The translations under genes were made by a program, and so were the position numbers. This document shows positions 1 to 8,339 of a DNA stretch of 64,000 nucleotides, piece after piece. Every line of letters begins with the position of its first letter. The first letter of the stretch is position 1. Source of the DNA: Endozoicomonas sp965196975 (GTDB lineage: Bacteria; Pseudomonadota; Gammaproteobacteria; Pseudomonadales; Endozoicomonadaceae). The DNA is taken from contig NZ_OZ239981.1 of the NCBI RefSeq assembly GCF_965196975.1, positions 2,790,001-2,854,000 of the forward strand, written 5' to 3'. Under the pieces are notes generated by a model. The model had not been told where the DNA came from and searched no databases. It saw only the letters and a program-made list of their open reading frames with translations.

Positions 1-2
1 GG

Positions 3-1241
3 CCGAATCCAAAATATCAAGACTTTACAGCAACAGCGGATGTGTCATCCAGGAAGAGAACACCTTCATTACCTGAAACATATAAAAAGACCTCCCAAGT
101 GGAGAGCGAAACACTTTTAATGGAAACAGGATTCCCAGAACTTGAGAAAGAAAGGCAAGAAGTAGCGAGCCTTTCATCTAGAAAGAGGAAAAGCACACCC
201 TCATTATCTGATGCCTATAAAAAGATCTCTCGAGAGGAGAGCAAAGACCTTCTAGACGAAACAGGAATCCCAGAACTAGAAATAACAATCGGGTCAGTAC
301 TTGAGAAAGAAAGGCAAAGACTGGTTGAACATCTTGATATTACTACGTTCAAAAAAGATGAATTCAGCTGCCGCTGGGAGCTAGTGGATGTAATGTCAGC
401 TCAAGATGAGCTGAGCAGGCTTTATGAAGCGTGTCGGCGTCACCTTGGTTCATACAAGTCATCTTATACCGGTAAAATGAATGAGGACCCGATAGATATT
501 CCAAAAGAGCAAAAAAAAATTGATGCCAGCCTGAAAGCAGATGAGATTTTTGGATATGAAAAATCTTTAACCAGATATGAAAAGCCTAAGATTACTATGC
601 GCTTTTCTGACCGAGAACAGGAGCTATTGAAGGCCAGAAACGCGCTGATTACTTTGTTAGATAGAGCTGAAGCTTTATCATCAAAGCCTGCAAAAATTCA
701 AGTACCTATCGAAGAAGATGACGATGCTCCAGCCTGGGAAAGCTTGGTGACAGTCATTAGAAGCCCTATGACCAGCCTGACAAAAGTCCTTAAACTCGGG
801 AATAGCGATCTCTCGGATGTCGAAATGCAAGAAATTTCTCCAACCTTAGAGGAAGATACGAAAGAACTAATAAGACAATACAGATATAAAGCATATGTCT
901 GGGATCCTGCTGACGCCAGAGATCATATTCAAGGGAAAATAAATAAGCTCAAAAAACTTCAGTCCATTTTCTTGAAGGCCAGAAATAGCATTTTAAATAC
1001 TAAACAGAATCTAAAGAAAACGGACTACAAAAAAGAAGACAATCAGAAAATAAACAGGCAATTAGACAATATTCAAACCGTATTAAGGAACACAGCAATA
1101 GTACTTATTCTACTTCAGGATTTTAGCTCGCACTTAAAGAGTGAAAGGCATCGAGAGCTCTATGACCGCCTTTCAAAAGCACTGGAGTCTTGGGGTAAAT
1201 GCATGAGAGATACCCCAATAAATCAATTGCTCACAGCTTAA
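3..1241 (+). CDS. Repeat-containing protein of unknown function, 5' end cut by window edge
   Basis: I do not recognise this gene. The frame is open back to base 3, so the GTG at 42 is probably internal and the gene likely starts upstream of the window. The N-terminal part holds two copies of a block of about 38 residues: each begins SSRKR, continues TPSL..(A/T)YKK and ends in ETG(F/I)PELE. The blocks start near bases 45 and 174. The rest is Lys/Glu-rich, predicted largely helical, with coiled-coil-like stretches near the C-terminus and no signal peptide or membrane segment in the visible part. A repeat-bearing, charged, helical protein could be a secreted effector or a structural protein, but nothing here shows that. 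It ends 16 bp before a convergent haemoglobin gene. Confidence 0.6.
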   Translation, partial: PNPKYQDFTATADVSSRKRTPSLPETYKKTSQVESETLLMETGFPELEKERQEVASLSSRKRKSTPSLSDAYKKISREESKDLLDETGIPELEITIGSVLEKERQRLVEHLDITTFKKDEFSCRWELVDVMSAQDELSRLYEACRRHLGSYKSSYTGKMNEDPIDIPKEQKKIDASLKADEIFGYEKSLTRYEKPKITMRFSDREQELLKARNALITLLDRAEALSSKPAKIQVPIEEDDDAPAWESLVTVIRSPMTSLTKVLKLGNSDLSDVEMQEISPTLEEDTKELIRQYRYKAYVWDPADARDHIQGKINKLKKLQSIFLKARNSILNTKQNLKKTDYKKEDNQKINRQLDNIQTVLRNTAIVLILLQDFSSHLKSERHRELYDRLSKALESWGKCMRDTPINQLLTA

Positions 1242-1257
1242 CTTCTCTAGCAAAAAA

Positions 1258-1641
1258 CTAACGCTGATTCACCATAAAATCCGCCAATCGAAAGATTGGC
1301 TCTTTCAACATGCCTTTCAGTTCATCAGTAGCACCTACCTGATCAAGTGCCTTGTCCCAGCAATAGAGCCACTGATCGCGTGCAGACTCACTGATGTCAT
1401 AAGGCTTGTGCGGATCGGTTAAACAGACGGTTCCGTACTTTTCGAGGTATAGATGAGGGCCTCCTAACCAGCCACTGAGGTACTCATATAACTTTCCTTT
1501 AACATCGGTCAGAGAACGGGCATGCATTTTCCGAATATGCTCAGCTTCCGGCAGGTCATCCATAGCGTCATAAAATGCATTGGCTAGTGCTCGAATGCCT
1601 TTGTCGCCACCCAACAGGTGATAAGGCGTCTGTTCAGTCAT
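1258..1641 (-). CDS. Group II truncated haemoglobin
   Basis: A 127-residue protein with the layout of group II (trHbO/YjbI-type) truncated haemoglobins. Visible marks are the N-terminal Tyr-x-x-LGG start, the FYDAM helix-B segment, a W-LGGP turn near residues 58-62, the proximal haem ligand His at about 78 (in DPHKPYDI) and the group II Trp at about 91. Such proteins bind O2, NO or peroxide in the cytosol and are linked to redox or nitrosative stress protection. Length is normal for the family. It stands alone, convergent with the repeat protein and divergent from the NYN gene at 1901. The assignment to group II is firm; the physiological ligand is not known. Confidence 0.88.
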   Translation of the reverse strand: MTEQTPYHLLGGDKGIRALANAFYDAMDDLPEAEHIRKMHARSLTDVKGKLYEYLSGWLGGPHLYLEKYGTVCLTDPHKPYDISESARDQWLYCWDKALDQVGATDELKGMLKEPIFRLADFMVNQR

Positions 1642-1900
1642 TATTATTCGTCTCTATCTGCCTAAATGGTCCTATACATCTACTGGAGCCAACCCAGGGC
1701 TCACTCATAGCCATCACAAACAGCGGATTCTGCTACGGAATGCAGCATAATCAGGACCTTCAGCAATCTCAAGCACAAACGGACTATGAGCTGTTACAAC
1801 ATCTTTCACCACAAATACGATGGCGCACTTTTGCAAATTTCATAAAATCAGAGGACACTGTTTACCCAAAGACAAAAATAATAAGTAGCAGGAAATGCCA

Positions 1901-2644
1901 ATGGCAGAGTCCAACCAGAAGATCGCCCTCTTTATTGATGCCGATAATGCTCCCGCCAGAAAAATTGAGAAAATTCTTTCTGAAATGGCCAAGTATGGTG
2001 TTGTCAGCATCCGAAGAGCCTACGGCAACTGGAAGAGTCATACAGTCAAAGGGTGGGAGGAGCAACTTCACGAATACGCGATCCAGCCAATCCAGCAGTT
2101 TGATTTAACCAAAGGCAAAAACGCCACTGACATGGCCATGACCATCGATGCCATGGATACTCTCTACACCAAGAACATGGACGCTTTCTGCATCGTCTCC
2201 TCTGACAGTGACTTCACCCCACTGATCATGCGCCTTCTATCTGAAGGCAAGGTGGTGTATGGCTTTGGAGAACGAAAGGCTCCATCCCCTTTCGTTAATG
2301 CCTGCTCCCGTTTTCTATACCTGGATGAACCCGAAAATGATCCGGAGGAAGTCACCTCAAACAGTAAAAAAAGTGGTCATGAGCTGAAAGCCGATACCAA
2401 GCTGATGAACCTGATCCGCAATGCGATCGATACCGAGCAGGACGATGATGGCTGGGCTTACCTTGGAAGAATTGGTGCGGTTATCTCCAACCAGGCCTCT
2501 TTTGATCCCCGAAATTACGGTTACAAAAAACTAGGAGACCTGATCAGAGCTGTTGACCTGTTTGAAACTCAGGTTATGGACAATAATCAGATGTGTGTTC
2601 GTGATAAACGACGGGGAAACCATATCCAGAACGGCGGTCATTAA
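1901..2644 (+). CDS. NYN-domain protein with C-terminal OST-HTH/LOTUS domain
   Basis: The N-terminal two thirds is a NYN (PIN-like, LabA/DUF88) domain: FIDADN near residue 13 and the SSDSDF segment supply the conserved Asp residues expected to bind a metal. The C-terminal part (about 165-235) matches an OST-HTH/LOTUS fold, a winged helix often tied to RNA binding, with the DGWAYLG and FDPRNYGYKKL segments. Together this suggests an RNA-processing or RNA-binding ribonuclease-like protein in the cytosol. I chose ATG 1901 because a CAGGA motif lies 7 bases before it; an in-frame ATG at 1895 almost touches that motif. An IS is inserted 18 bp after the stop. Domain call is firm; substrate is unknown. 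Confidence 0.85.
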   Translation: MAESNQKIALFIDADNAPARKIEKILSEMAKYGVVSIRRAYGNWKSHTVKGWEEQLHEYAIQPIQQFDLTKGKNATDMAMTIDAMDTLYTKNMDAFCIVSSDSDFTPLIMRLLSEGKVVYGFGERKAPSPFVNACSRFLYLDEPENDPEEVTSNSKKSGHELKADTKLMNLIRNAIDTEQDDDGWAYLGRIGAVISNQASFDPRNYGYKKLGDLIRAVDLFETQVMDNNQMCVRDKRRGNHIQNGGH

Positions 2645-2662
2645 AGCTTTATCTGACTAATC

Positions 2663-3778
2663 TAGAACTTACGCATTGACAGCTCTGATAAAAGATGGTC
2701 TCAGCCAGTCTTTACCATCAGAGAAGCTCTTAATGAAGTCCCAAATAGCATCCTTGAGCGCATCATTCTTAACGCGATAGATGCTACTGAGAGATTCAGA
2801 TACTTTCTTGGCCTGAAGGCAGGCATACCCAAAGATAGAGGCAAAAATATGGTTCCTGACCTGCTGCTTTCCTCTCACCTGAAAGCGCTCAATACTGCAG
2901 AGTTGTTTCAGCGCCCGGTGATACTCTTCGATCGCCCAATGGTGCAGGTGAAGTTCATTAAAGCCTACCTGTGGTGATACCTCTGATCCAGCATGGGGTG
3001 TGTAGACGACGTAATGGCGCAGCTCGTTTTTTAGCCGCGTCCGGTACAAACGCACAGAACCAAAATTACGTAGCCAAACGGTTATTCCCTCTTCAGGAAT
3101 CTCCAGGCTCTGCACTTGTTGGTAGTCACCCTTTTGGATAGAAACAGTACGGTTGCTTTTAACGGCAAACATAAAACCCAGACCGTTGTTTTTCACAGTC
3201 TTCAGGTTTGCGGCACTGCTATACCAGGAATCCCCCGTAACAAATGCAGGTCGTAAGCCCCATACAAGTACTTCTTTCAGCATCTCGAGAAAATAATCAT
3301 TTTTGGACTTTCCGTCCGCAGAGTCATAGATACGGAAATTGACAGGAAGGCTATAGCCTTTGATATCGGTGTAATAGAGCGTTATGAGATTAATGCCCTT
3401 GACGGCTTTATGATGCTTGCCCGAGTAATGATAGCCGATGAATGCCGTGTAGTTACTGTACGGCTTATCCAGCACCGTATCATCAACCGATAGCGTGCCC
3501 CCATCAAGAATCAGCCTTGCGGCTACTTCCATGAAAAGGTCATTGGGAGCAAAGTCTTCACGTTGTAGAAAACGGTTAACGCTGTGGTGTGACATATCTC
3601 CGATCTCACTAAGGCGAGTACAGGTTGCTGATTTCGGCTCACACAATAGAAACCCTGTATATTTCGGCAAATCACACCCAGCTGTTGTAGGTCTTGTTAT
3701 CTTTCTACGCACGACGACATCCGCTATTTTTTGCTGATCTAGCAATTTTTACAGCTGCCTGTCAATGCGAAAGTCCTA
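2663..3778 (-). mobile_element. IS4/IS701-like insertion sequence, copy 1 (complete)
   Basis: A complete 1116-bp element. Ends were set by comparison with the second copy at 56649. The terminal repeats are TAGAACTTACGCATTGACAG on the left and TAGGACTTTCGCATTGACAG (read inward) on the right, 18 of 20 matching. It is flanked by a 5-bp target duplication TAATC (2658-2662 and 3779-3783), so this is a simple insertion into the space after the NYN gene. Confidence 0.9.
2669..3745 (-). CDS. DDE transposase, IS4/IS701-like
   Basis: A 358-residue DDE transposase. Candidate catalytic residues are Asp in SVDDTVLDK (about 98), Asp in VTGDSWYS (about 170) and Glu in WAIEEYHRALKQ (about 270), the last within a Y-R-E-K-like signature typical of the IS4 superfamily. 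It is near-full-length relative to the 1116-bp element. The apparent start is TTG, close to the right inverted repeat; no clear Shine-Dalgarno is visible. It appears identical to the transposase at 56655. Family placement is tentative: IS701 elements usually make 4-bp duplications, while this one makes 5 bp. Confidence 0.9.
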   Translation of the reverse strand: MLDQQKIADVVVRRKITRPTTAGCDLPKYTGFLLCEPKSATCTRLSEIGDMSHHSVNRFLQREDFAPNDLFMEVAARLILDGGTLSVDDTVLDKPYSNYTAFIGYHYSGKHHKAVKGINLITLYYTDIKGYSLPVNFRIYDSADGKSKNDYFLEMLKEVLVWGLRPAFVTGDSWYSSAANLKTVKNNGLGFMFAVKSNRTVSIQKGDYQQVQSLEIPEEGITVWLRNFGSVRLYRTRLKNELRHYVVYTPHAGSEVSPQVGFNELHLHHWAIEEYHRALKQLCSIERFQVRGKQQVRNHIFASIFGYACLQAKKVSESLSSIYRVKNDALKDAIWDFIKSFSDGKDWLRPSFIRAVNA

Positions 3779-3869
3779 TAATCCTTTGTTGTCGAAATAC
3801 TGCTGGCTACTCACAAAGCAGCCTTAAACTGCTATAACTTATTATTAACTTTGAAAAAGAGTGTTTGAT

Positions 3870-4247
3870 ATGACCAATGAGCAGGATACACCTCTGATCA
3901 AAGCCGTAAAACAGGCCAGCAGTGAGTGGAAAGCGGCATTCAATTCTGGAAATGCCAAAGGCTGTGCAAACCAATATGAACCAGATGCCATTATGCATGC
4001 ACGCCCCTTCGGCACGTTCACGGGTCATAGTGAGATTGAGTCTTTCTGGCAAAAGTTGATTGATGATGGATTTAACAGTGTGGAGTACATCAACCCGAAA
4101 TTTGAGACGATTGATGAGCAAAGTGCCCTGCTCACCTCCGGCTGGAAAATGAACAAAGCCTCGGGTGTCATCCACAAAGAGCTATGGGTACTGCAAAAAG
4201 ACGGAACCGCCAGGCTCAGAGAAGATGATTTTGAAGCCACAGGCTAA
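3870..4247 (+). CDS. SnoaL-like / DUF4440 (NTF2-fold) protein
   Basis: A 125-residue protein with the NTF2-like cone fold signature of the DUF4440/SnoaL group: an N-terminal helix ending in WKAAFNSGN, a YEPDAIMHA strand, a P-FGTFTGH-EI-SFW segment and the C-terminal paired strands. Such proteins are often small hydrolase- or isomerase-like enzymes or ligand binders; no specific reaction can be inferred. ATG 3870 is preferred over an in-frame GTG at 3861 because an AAGAG motif lies about 8 bases upstream of the ATG. It is convergent with the helicase gene downstream. Family call is reasonable, function unknown. Confidence 0.8.
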   Translation: MTNEQDTPLIKAVKQASSEWKAAFNSGNAKGCANQYEPDAIMHARPFGTFTGHSEIESFWQKLIDDGFNSVEYINPKFETIDEQSALLTSGWKMNKASGVIHKELWVLQKDGTARLREDDFEATG

Positions 4248-4299
4248 ACCTGATAGCTTCAAAAAACAGTGATATTAACCCTAGTTAACCCAGACTAAC

Positions 4300-5685
4300 T
4301 TACACCGAGGCAGAAGTATTATGCGGGCGAGTTACTTTACGCCTTCTGGGTCTGTGGCGGCTTTCTGTAAACACACGACCTGAGCCCGTCTCTCCGGAGC
4401 TTTTCCCTTCATGACTTCGCCTACCTTTCTGCTTACCTTCAGGTGTCTGCCCCTTCATTCCACTTTCCTGACTGGACCTGTCGGAAGTCTTTGGCTTCTT
4501 GGGCTTTTTAGGCTTCGGTGATTTACCGGACAACTGAGTCACGGGCACCTCATTTACCGGCTCAAACCCGGAGATCATCTCTCTGGGTAACACCTGATTA
4601 ATGAGCCGTTCAATGTCCCGAAGCTGTTTAGTTTCATCGGCACAGACCAGCGAAACAGCATGGCCATCCGCCCCTGCACGGCCTGTGCGCCCAATCCGAT
4701 GCACATAATCCTCCGGCACATTGGGCAGGTCAAAGTTCACTACCTGCGGCAGCTGATCAATATCCAGTCCCCGGGCAGCTATATCTGTTGCCACCAGAGC
4801 CGTTATTTCATTATTTTTGAAATTAGCAAGGGCTTTGGTACGAGCCCCCTGACTCTTATTGCCATGAATCGCTGCCGCAAGAATCCCTTTACCTTCCAAG
4901 TGGCGGGTTAACCGGTTGGCACCGTGTTTGGTTCGAGTAAAAACCAGCACCTGCTTCCAACCGTTCTCTTTAATCAAGCGAGTCAGCAGTGCTGGCTTTT
5001 TACTTTTATCCACCGGATAAACACACTGCTTGACCGTTCTTGCTGTGGTATTCCGGGGGGATACATCAATCTCAACAGGATGATGAACAATGGTTTTAGC
5101 CAACTGACGTATTTCATCAGAGAAAGTGGCAGAGAACATCAGATTCTGTCTTTGCCTGGGCAACAACGCCAGAATACGACGAATATCGTGAATAAAGCCC
5201 ATATCCAGCATACGGTCTGCTTCATCCAGAACCAGCACTTCCAGGTGTTTGAATTTCACCGCATTCTGGTTGTAGAGGTCGACTAATCGTCCAGGTGTGG
5301 CCACAAGGATGTCAGCACCACGCCTCAGATTCATCATCTGAGGGTTGATTTTAACTCCCCCAAAAACCACCGAGGAACGTATTGGTAAATGCCGACCATA
5401 GGTGGCAACACTATCAGCCACCTGAGCGGCCAGCTCACGGGTCGGAGTCAGAACCAGCGCACGAACCTGATTGGGCCTTGCCCGCTCGCCTCGACTTAGC
5501 AGCTCCAGTATCGGCAGGGTAAAACCCGCTGTTTTACCAGTGCCTGTCTGAGCTGCAGCCATTACATCCTGACCTGCCAGAACAGCGGGTATCGCTTCCG
5601 CCTGAATGGGAGAAGGTTGCTCATAGCCCTGTTCAGTAATAGCTTGCAGAATCGGAAGGGAAAGCCCGAGGTTGGCGAAGGTCAT
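4300..5685 (-). CDS. rhlE: DEAD-box RNA helicase, RhlE type
   Basis: An ATP-dependent RNA helicase of 461 residues. All DEAD-box motifs are present in order: Q motif (GYEQPSPIQ), motif I AQTGTGKT, Ia PTRELA, Ib TPGR, motif II DEAD, motif III SAT, and C-terminal motifs ending with HRIGRTGR. A basic, Lys/Arg-rich, low-complexity tail of about 85 residues follows, as is common in RhlE proteins and useful for RNA contact. Likely roles are ribosome assembly and mRNA turnover. It is monocistronic here. Two further DEAD-box genes lie at 59930 and 61296; this one is closest to the 61296 protein. The exact RhlE subclass is uncertain. Confidence 0.93.
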   Translation of the reverse strand: MTFANLGLSLPILQAITEQGYEQPSPIQAEAIPAVLAGQDVMAAAQTGTGKTAGFTLPILELLSRGERARPNQVRALVLTPTRELAAQVADSVATYGRHLPIRSSVVFGGVKINPQMMNLRRGADILVATPGRLVDLYNQNAVKFKHLEVLVLDEADRMLDMGFIHDIRRILALLPRQRQNLMFSATFSDEIRQLAKTIVHHPVEIDVSPRNTTARTVKQCVYPVDKSKKPALLTRLIKENGWKQVLVFTRTKHGANRLTRHLEGKGILAAAIHGNKSQGARTKALANFKNNEITALVATDIAARGLDIDQLPQVVNFDLPNVPEDYVHRIGRTGRAGADGHAVSLVCADETKQLRDIERLINQVLPREMISGFEPVNEVPVTQLSGKSPKPKKPKKPKTSDRSSQESGMKGQTPEGKQKGRRSHEGKSSGETGSGRVFTESRHRPRRRKVTRPHNTSASV

Positions 5686-5952
5686 GGAAATGTCTCATTA
5701 AGGGCCACGAAATTATAACGATGGCCTAACTGGAGGAGGGGGTTGGGTAGCATACAGGCTGTCAACTGACAGCGCAAAATTGTTTTTTATCTTGTAGGGG
5801 TAACCACAGAGACTACTTAAGAGCATTTTAAGCTTCAGACTCTGTTGAGATAGGGTTGTTCTTAATTCACAGCCATCTACCCATTAGAAAGATCAAAAGG
5901 CATTTCAGAGCAGTGGTCGCCAGTGTTCTCTGTCTGACCTATTCTCTTTACC

Positions 5953-6372
5953 ATGAAGCTGTTAAGTTATCAGATAGAGAAAGTAATCCGTTCTCTATTT
6001 CTGCTTTATTCACTGCTAACCGGTTGCCAAACCTCCATGAATCAAAACAACGAGTTTTGTATGGTGCTGACCACCTGCCCTAATCAACAGGAAGCCGACA
6101 CCCATGCCCAAACGATCATTGAAAAGCGACTTGGTGCATGCGTTCAGAGCAGCCCAATTCACAGCCATTATATGTGGGAAGGTGAAGTTCAATCAGACCC
6201 GGAAGTACTGCTTCGTATTAAAACCACCTGTGAACGTTATAAAGCACTGGAGCAATACCTGAAAGCAGAACACAGCTATGATGTGCCACAGGTTATTCAG
6301 ATCCCCATAGAAAATGGCCTGCCAGAGTACCTTGACTGGGTCAGGGAAGAAACTGCGCTCAGCAGCCAGTAA
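5953..6372 (+). CDS. cutA: CutA-like divalent-cation tolerance protein with lipoprotein-type leader
   Basis: Residues 36-135 match CutA1: the VLTTCPNQQEA start, the RLGACVQ segment, YMWEGEVQ, and LRIKTT followed by VPQVIQIPI. CutA proteins form trimers and bind divalent metals such as copper; most are cytosolic and about 105-115 residues. This one is 139 residues because of a 28-residue N-terminal extension with a short positive region, a hydrophobic run and LLTGC, which fits a lipobox (Cys at 25). If the start is instead ATG 6037, the product is a plain 111-residue cytosolic CutA. Neither start has a convincing Shine-Dalgarno. A membrane zinc protease follows after 40 bp, probably co-transcribed. 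Confidence 0.82.
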   Translation: MKLLSYQIEKVIRSLFLLYSLLTGCQTSMNQNNEFCMVLTTCPNQQEADTHAQTIIEKRLGACVQSSPIHSHYMWEGEVQSDPEVLLRIKTTCERYKALEQYLKAEHSYDVPQVIQIPIENGLPEYLDWVREETALSSQ

Positions 6373-6412
6373 AAAACGATCGGATACGACTCATCAAAAA
6401 AAGGATTTATCA

Positions 6413-7207
6413 ATGTTCAAGACCATCAGGGTGACCATTCTACTTCTGATTCTGCTTGTCGTTGGAATGAATACCTGGTTGACCCAGATTCGCAGCACCG
6501 ACTGGGACGCTCCGCTGTTTGTCGCCGTTCATCCAATCAGCGGCGATAGCAGTAATAAAACCCAGCAATACCTTAAACGCCTGAAAGAATGGCATTTCGA
6601 TGACATTGAACTGTTTCTTGCGACTCAAGCTGCCCGTTATGGCATCACGCTTTATGGGCAATCATCCTCCCAACCTGTGTCTGTCCAATTAGGGGATATG
6701 GTCCATGAGTTGCCACCTCCACTCCCATCCAACAGAAATATGCTCTCATCCTTTGTCTGGTCATTGAAGTTCCGCTTCTGGCACTGGCAGATGAAAAGAG
6801 ACAGTCGCCTTGCCGGAGCCGACATCCACCTTTATGTCGTCTATCATGACCCAGATTTATTACCGGTTCTTGAGCACTCTGTCGGCCTGCAAAAAGGCAT
6901 GGTGGGTATTGTGAATGCCTATGGTGATCGACGCTATACCAACAGTAATGCCGTTGTCATGACCCATGAGTTGATGCATACCCTGGGCGCCACCGATAAA
7001 TATGACCTTGCCACCGGCACTCCGATCCTGCCCAATGGTTACGCTGAACCCGATAAAATCCCCCTTTACCCCCAGCAATATGCTGAAATTATGGGCGGCC
7101 ATATTCCAATGACAGGCTCATCCAGCCAGATGCCCAGAAGCCTTGCTCAGGTACTGGTCGGTGCAATGACCGCCAAGGAGATAAACTGGATCACCAATGA
7201 CAATTAG
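6413..7207 (+). CDS. Membrane-anchored zinc metalloprotease-like protein
   Basis: A 264-residue protein with a single N-terminal membrane segment (about 5-22) and an outward-facing domain. The key motif is THELMHTLGATDKYD near residue 185: HELMH is a classic HExxH zinc site and the following TLGATD resembles the extended metzincin-like region, with Asp as a possible third ligand. This points to a periplasm-facing peptidase. I start it at ATG 6413, which has AAGGA 8 bases upstream; an open frame runs back to 6314 but overlaps cutA. Pairing with a metal-binding CutA is notable. Substrate unknown. Confidence 0.78.
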   Translation: MFKTIRVTILLLILLVVGMNTWLTQIRSTDWDAPLFVAVHPISGDSSNKTQQYLKRLKEWHFDDIELFLATQAARYGITLYGQSSSQPVSVQLGDMVHELPPPLPSNRNMLSSFVWSLKFRFWHWQMKRDSRLAGADIHLYVVYHDPDLLPVLEHSVGLQKGMVGIVNAYGDRRYTNSNAVVMTHELMHTLGATDKYDLATGTPILPNGYAEPDKIPLYPQQYAEIMGGHIPMTGSSSQMPRSLAQVLVGAMTAKEINWITNDN

Positions 7208-7356
7208 TGTTTGGCAATCAGGAACTTTGCACTATATTACTGACTCTATAGAAGGCCATAACCAATAACGACCGCTATGGGTTTGCTAAGCCAATAAGGA
7301 CAACGCGTGATTATTAAAACCCGGCAAGCGGAATGTTCACAGTAAGAGGAGTGAGT

Positions 7357-7674
7357 ATGGCTTGGGTATATCTTCTGATGGCTGGCATGTTTGAAATTGG
7401 CTGGCCCGTTGGCTTGAAAATGGCACAAAACCCGGACACTCGATGGTTGGGTATATTTACTGCAATCATATGCATTGGACTCAGTGGCTATACCATGTGG
7501 CTGGCTCAAAAAGCTATTCCAATGGGTACTGTTTATGCCGTATGGACTGGTCTGGGTGCTGCCGGTGCCTTTTTTGTCGGCATTTTTTTCTATGGCGAAG
7601 CCGCCAGCCTTATGCGCTATATGGGCGTGTTACTGATTATTGCTGGCGTGGTGACTCTTAAGCTGGCGTACTGA
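7357..7674 (+). CDS. sugE: SMR-family exporter, SugE/Gdx-like
   Basis: A 105-residue inner-membrane protein with four transmembrane helices, the normal size for small multidrug resistance transporters. The essential Glu is at residue 13 in MAGMFEIGWPVGLK, and the helix-3 segment MGTVYAVWTGLGAAGAF matches the SugE/Gdx branch (guanidinium and quaternary ammonium export by proton antiport) better than EmrE. ATG 7357 is preceded by AAGAGGAG, so the upstream in-frame ATG at 7333 is unlikely. No guanidine riboswitch could be recognised upstream. Family is firm; Gdx versus broader drug export is inferred from motif similarity. Confidence 0.88.
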   Translation: MAWVYLLMAGMFEIGWPVGLKMAQNPDTRWLGIFTAIICIGLSGYTMWLAQKAIPMGTVYAVWTGLGAAGAFFVGIFFYGEAASLMRYMGVLLIIAGVVTLKLAY

Positions 7675-7704
7675 TTTTTTTCATCACAGTAATAAAGAAT
7701 AATA

Positions 7705-8289
7705 ATGAATACAGGGATTTTTATTTACGACCAGGCTGAAGTTCTGGACTTCTCTGGCCCTTATGAAGTGTTCGCCACAGCGGCACGCCTCTCCCCCAAT
7801 GGAAAAGCCTTTAGCCCTTTTCTGGTCAGTGAGTCTGGCAAGCTGGTTACTGCCAGAGGGGGTTACCGGGTTCAACCGGATTATGGCTTTCATAACCACT
7901 CTTCGATTGACCTGCTGATTGTTGTTGGTGGTGTCCATAACGCAGAGATGGATAAGCCCAGTGTTTTACAATGGATTCATTCTCAAGGAAAACAGGCCAG
8001 GCTGACCGCTTCAGTGTGTACCGGTGCTTTCCTGATGGCGGCAGCCGGCTTACTCAGCAACCAGCAGAATGTCACCACTCATTGGGAAGATATTCCGGAT
8101 TTGCAAACGCAGTTCCCCGATTTAAACGTTATCAGGAACATCCGTTGGGTGGATGAAGGCTCTGTTATCACATCAGCGGGTATATCCGCAGGCATTGATA
8201 TGAGCCTGCATATTGTCAGCCGTATGCACAGTGAAGCTTTGGCAGAAAAGACTGCCAGACAAATGGACTTTGACTGGCAGAAGGCTTGA
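7705..8289 (+). CDS. DJ-1/PfpI family protein
   Basis: A 194-residue glutamine-amidotransferase-like protein of the DJ-1/PfpI superfamily. It carries the N-terminal FIYDQAEVLDFSGPYEVF segment, the VVGGVHN turn and the nucleophile elbow SVCTGAFLM with the conserved Cys near 111, followed by THWEDIP with His. This pattern is typical of isonitrile-hydratase-like proteins and of the sensor halves of some AraC regulators; no DNA-binding domain is present here. It starts 30 bp after the SMR gene and could be co-transcribed. The reaction is not predictable from sequence alone. Confidence 0.85.
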   Translation: MNTGIFIYDQAEVLDFSGPYEVFATAARLSPNGKAFSPFLVSESGKLVTARGGYRVQPDYGFHNHSSIDLLIVVGGVHNAEMDKPSVLQWIHSQGKQARLTASVCTGAFLMAAAGLLSNQQNVTTHWEDIPDLQTQFPDLNVIRNIRWVDEGSVITSAGISAGIDMSLHIVSRMHSEALAEKTARQMDFDWQKA

Positions 8290-8339
8290 TAACACAAAGA
8301 ACCAGACAGTGTTCACAATGAGCTCATGACCACTGCCGC

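Noticed and set aside
1575..2108. Plus-strand ORF of 177 codons overlapping haemoglobin and NYN genes
   Set aside because: It is antisense to the haemoglobin start and out of frame with the NYN gene, with no ribosome site and no recognisable domain.
7208..7356. Guanidine riboswitch before the SugE/Gdx-like gene
   Set aside because: ACGA occurs once, but the paired hairpins with ACGR loops of guanidine-II, or the other classes' conserved cores, could not be built.
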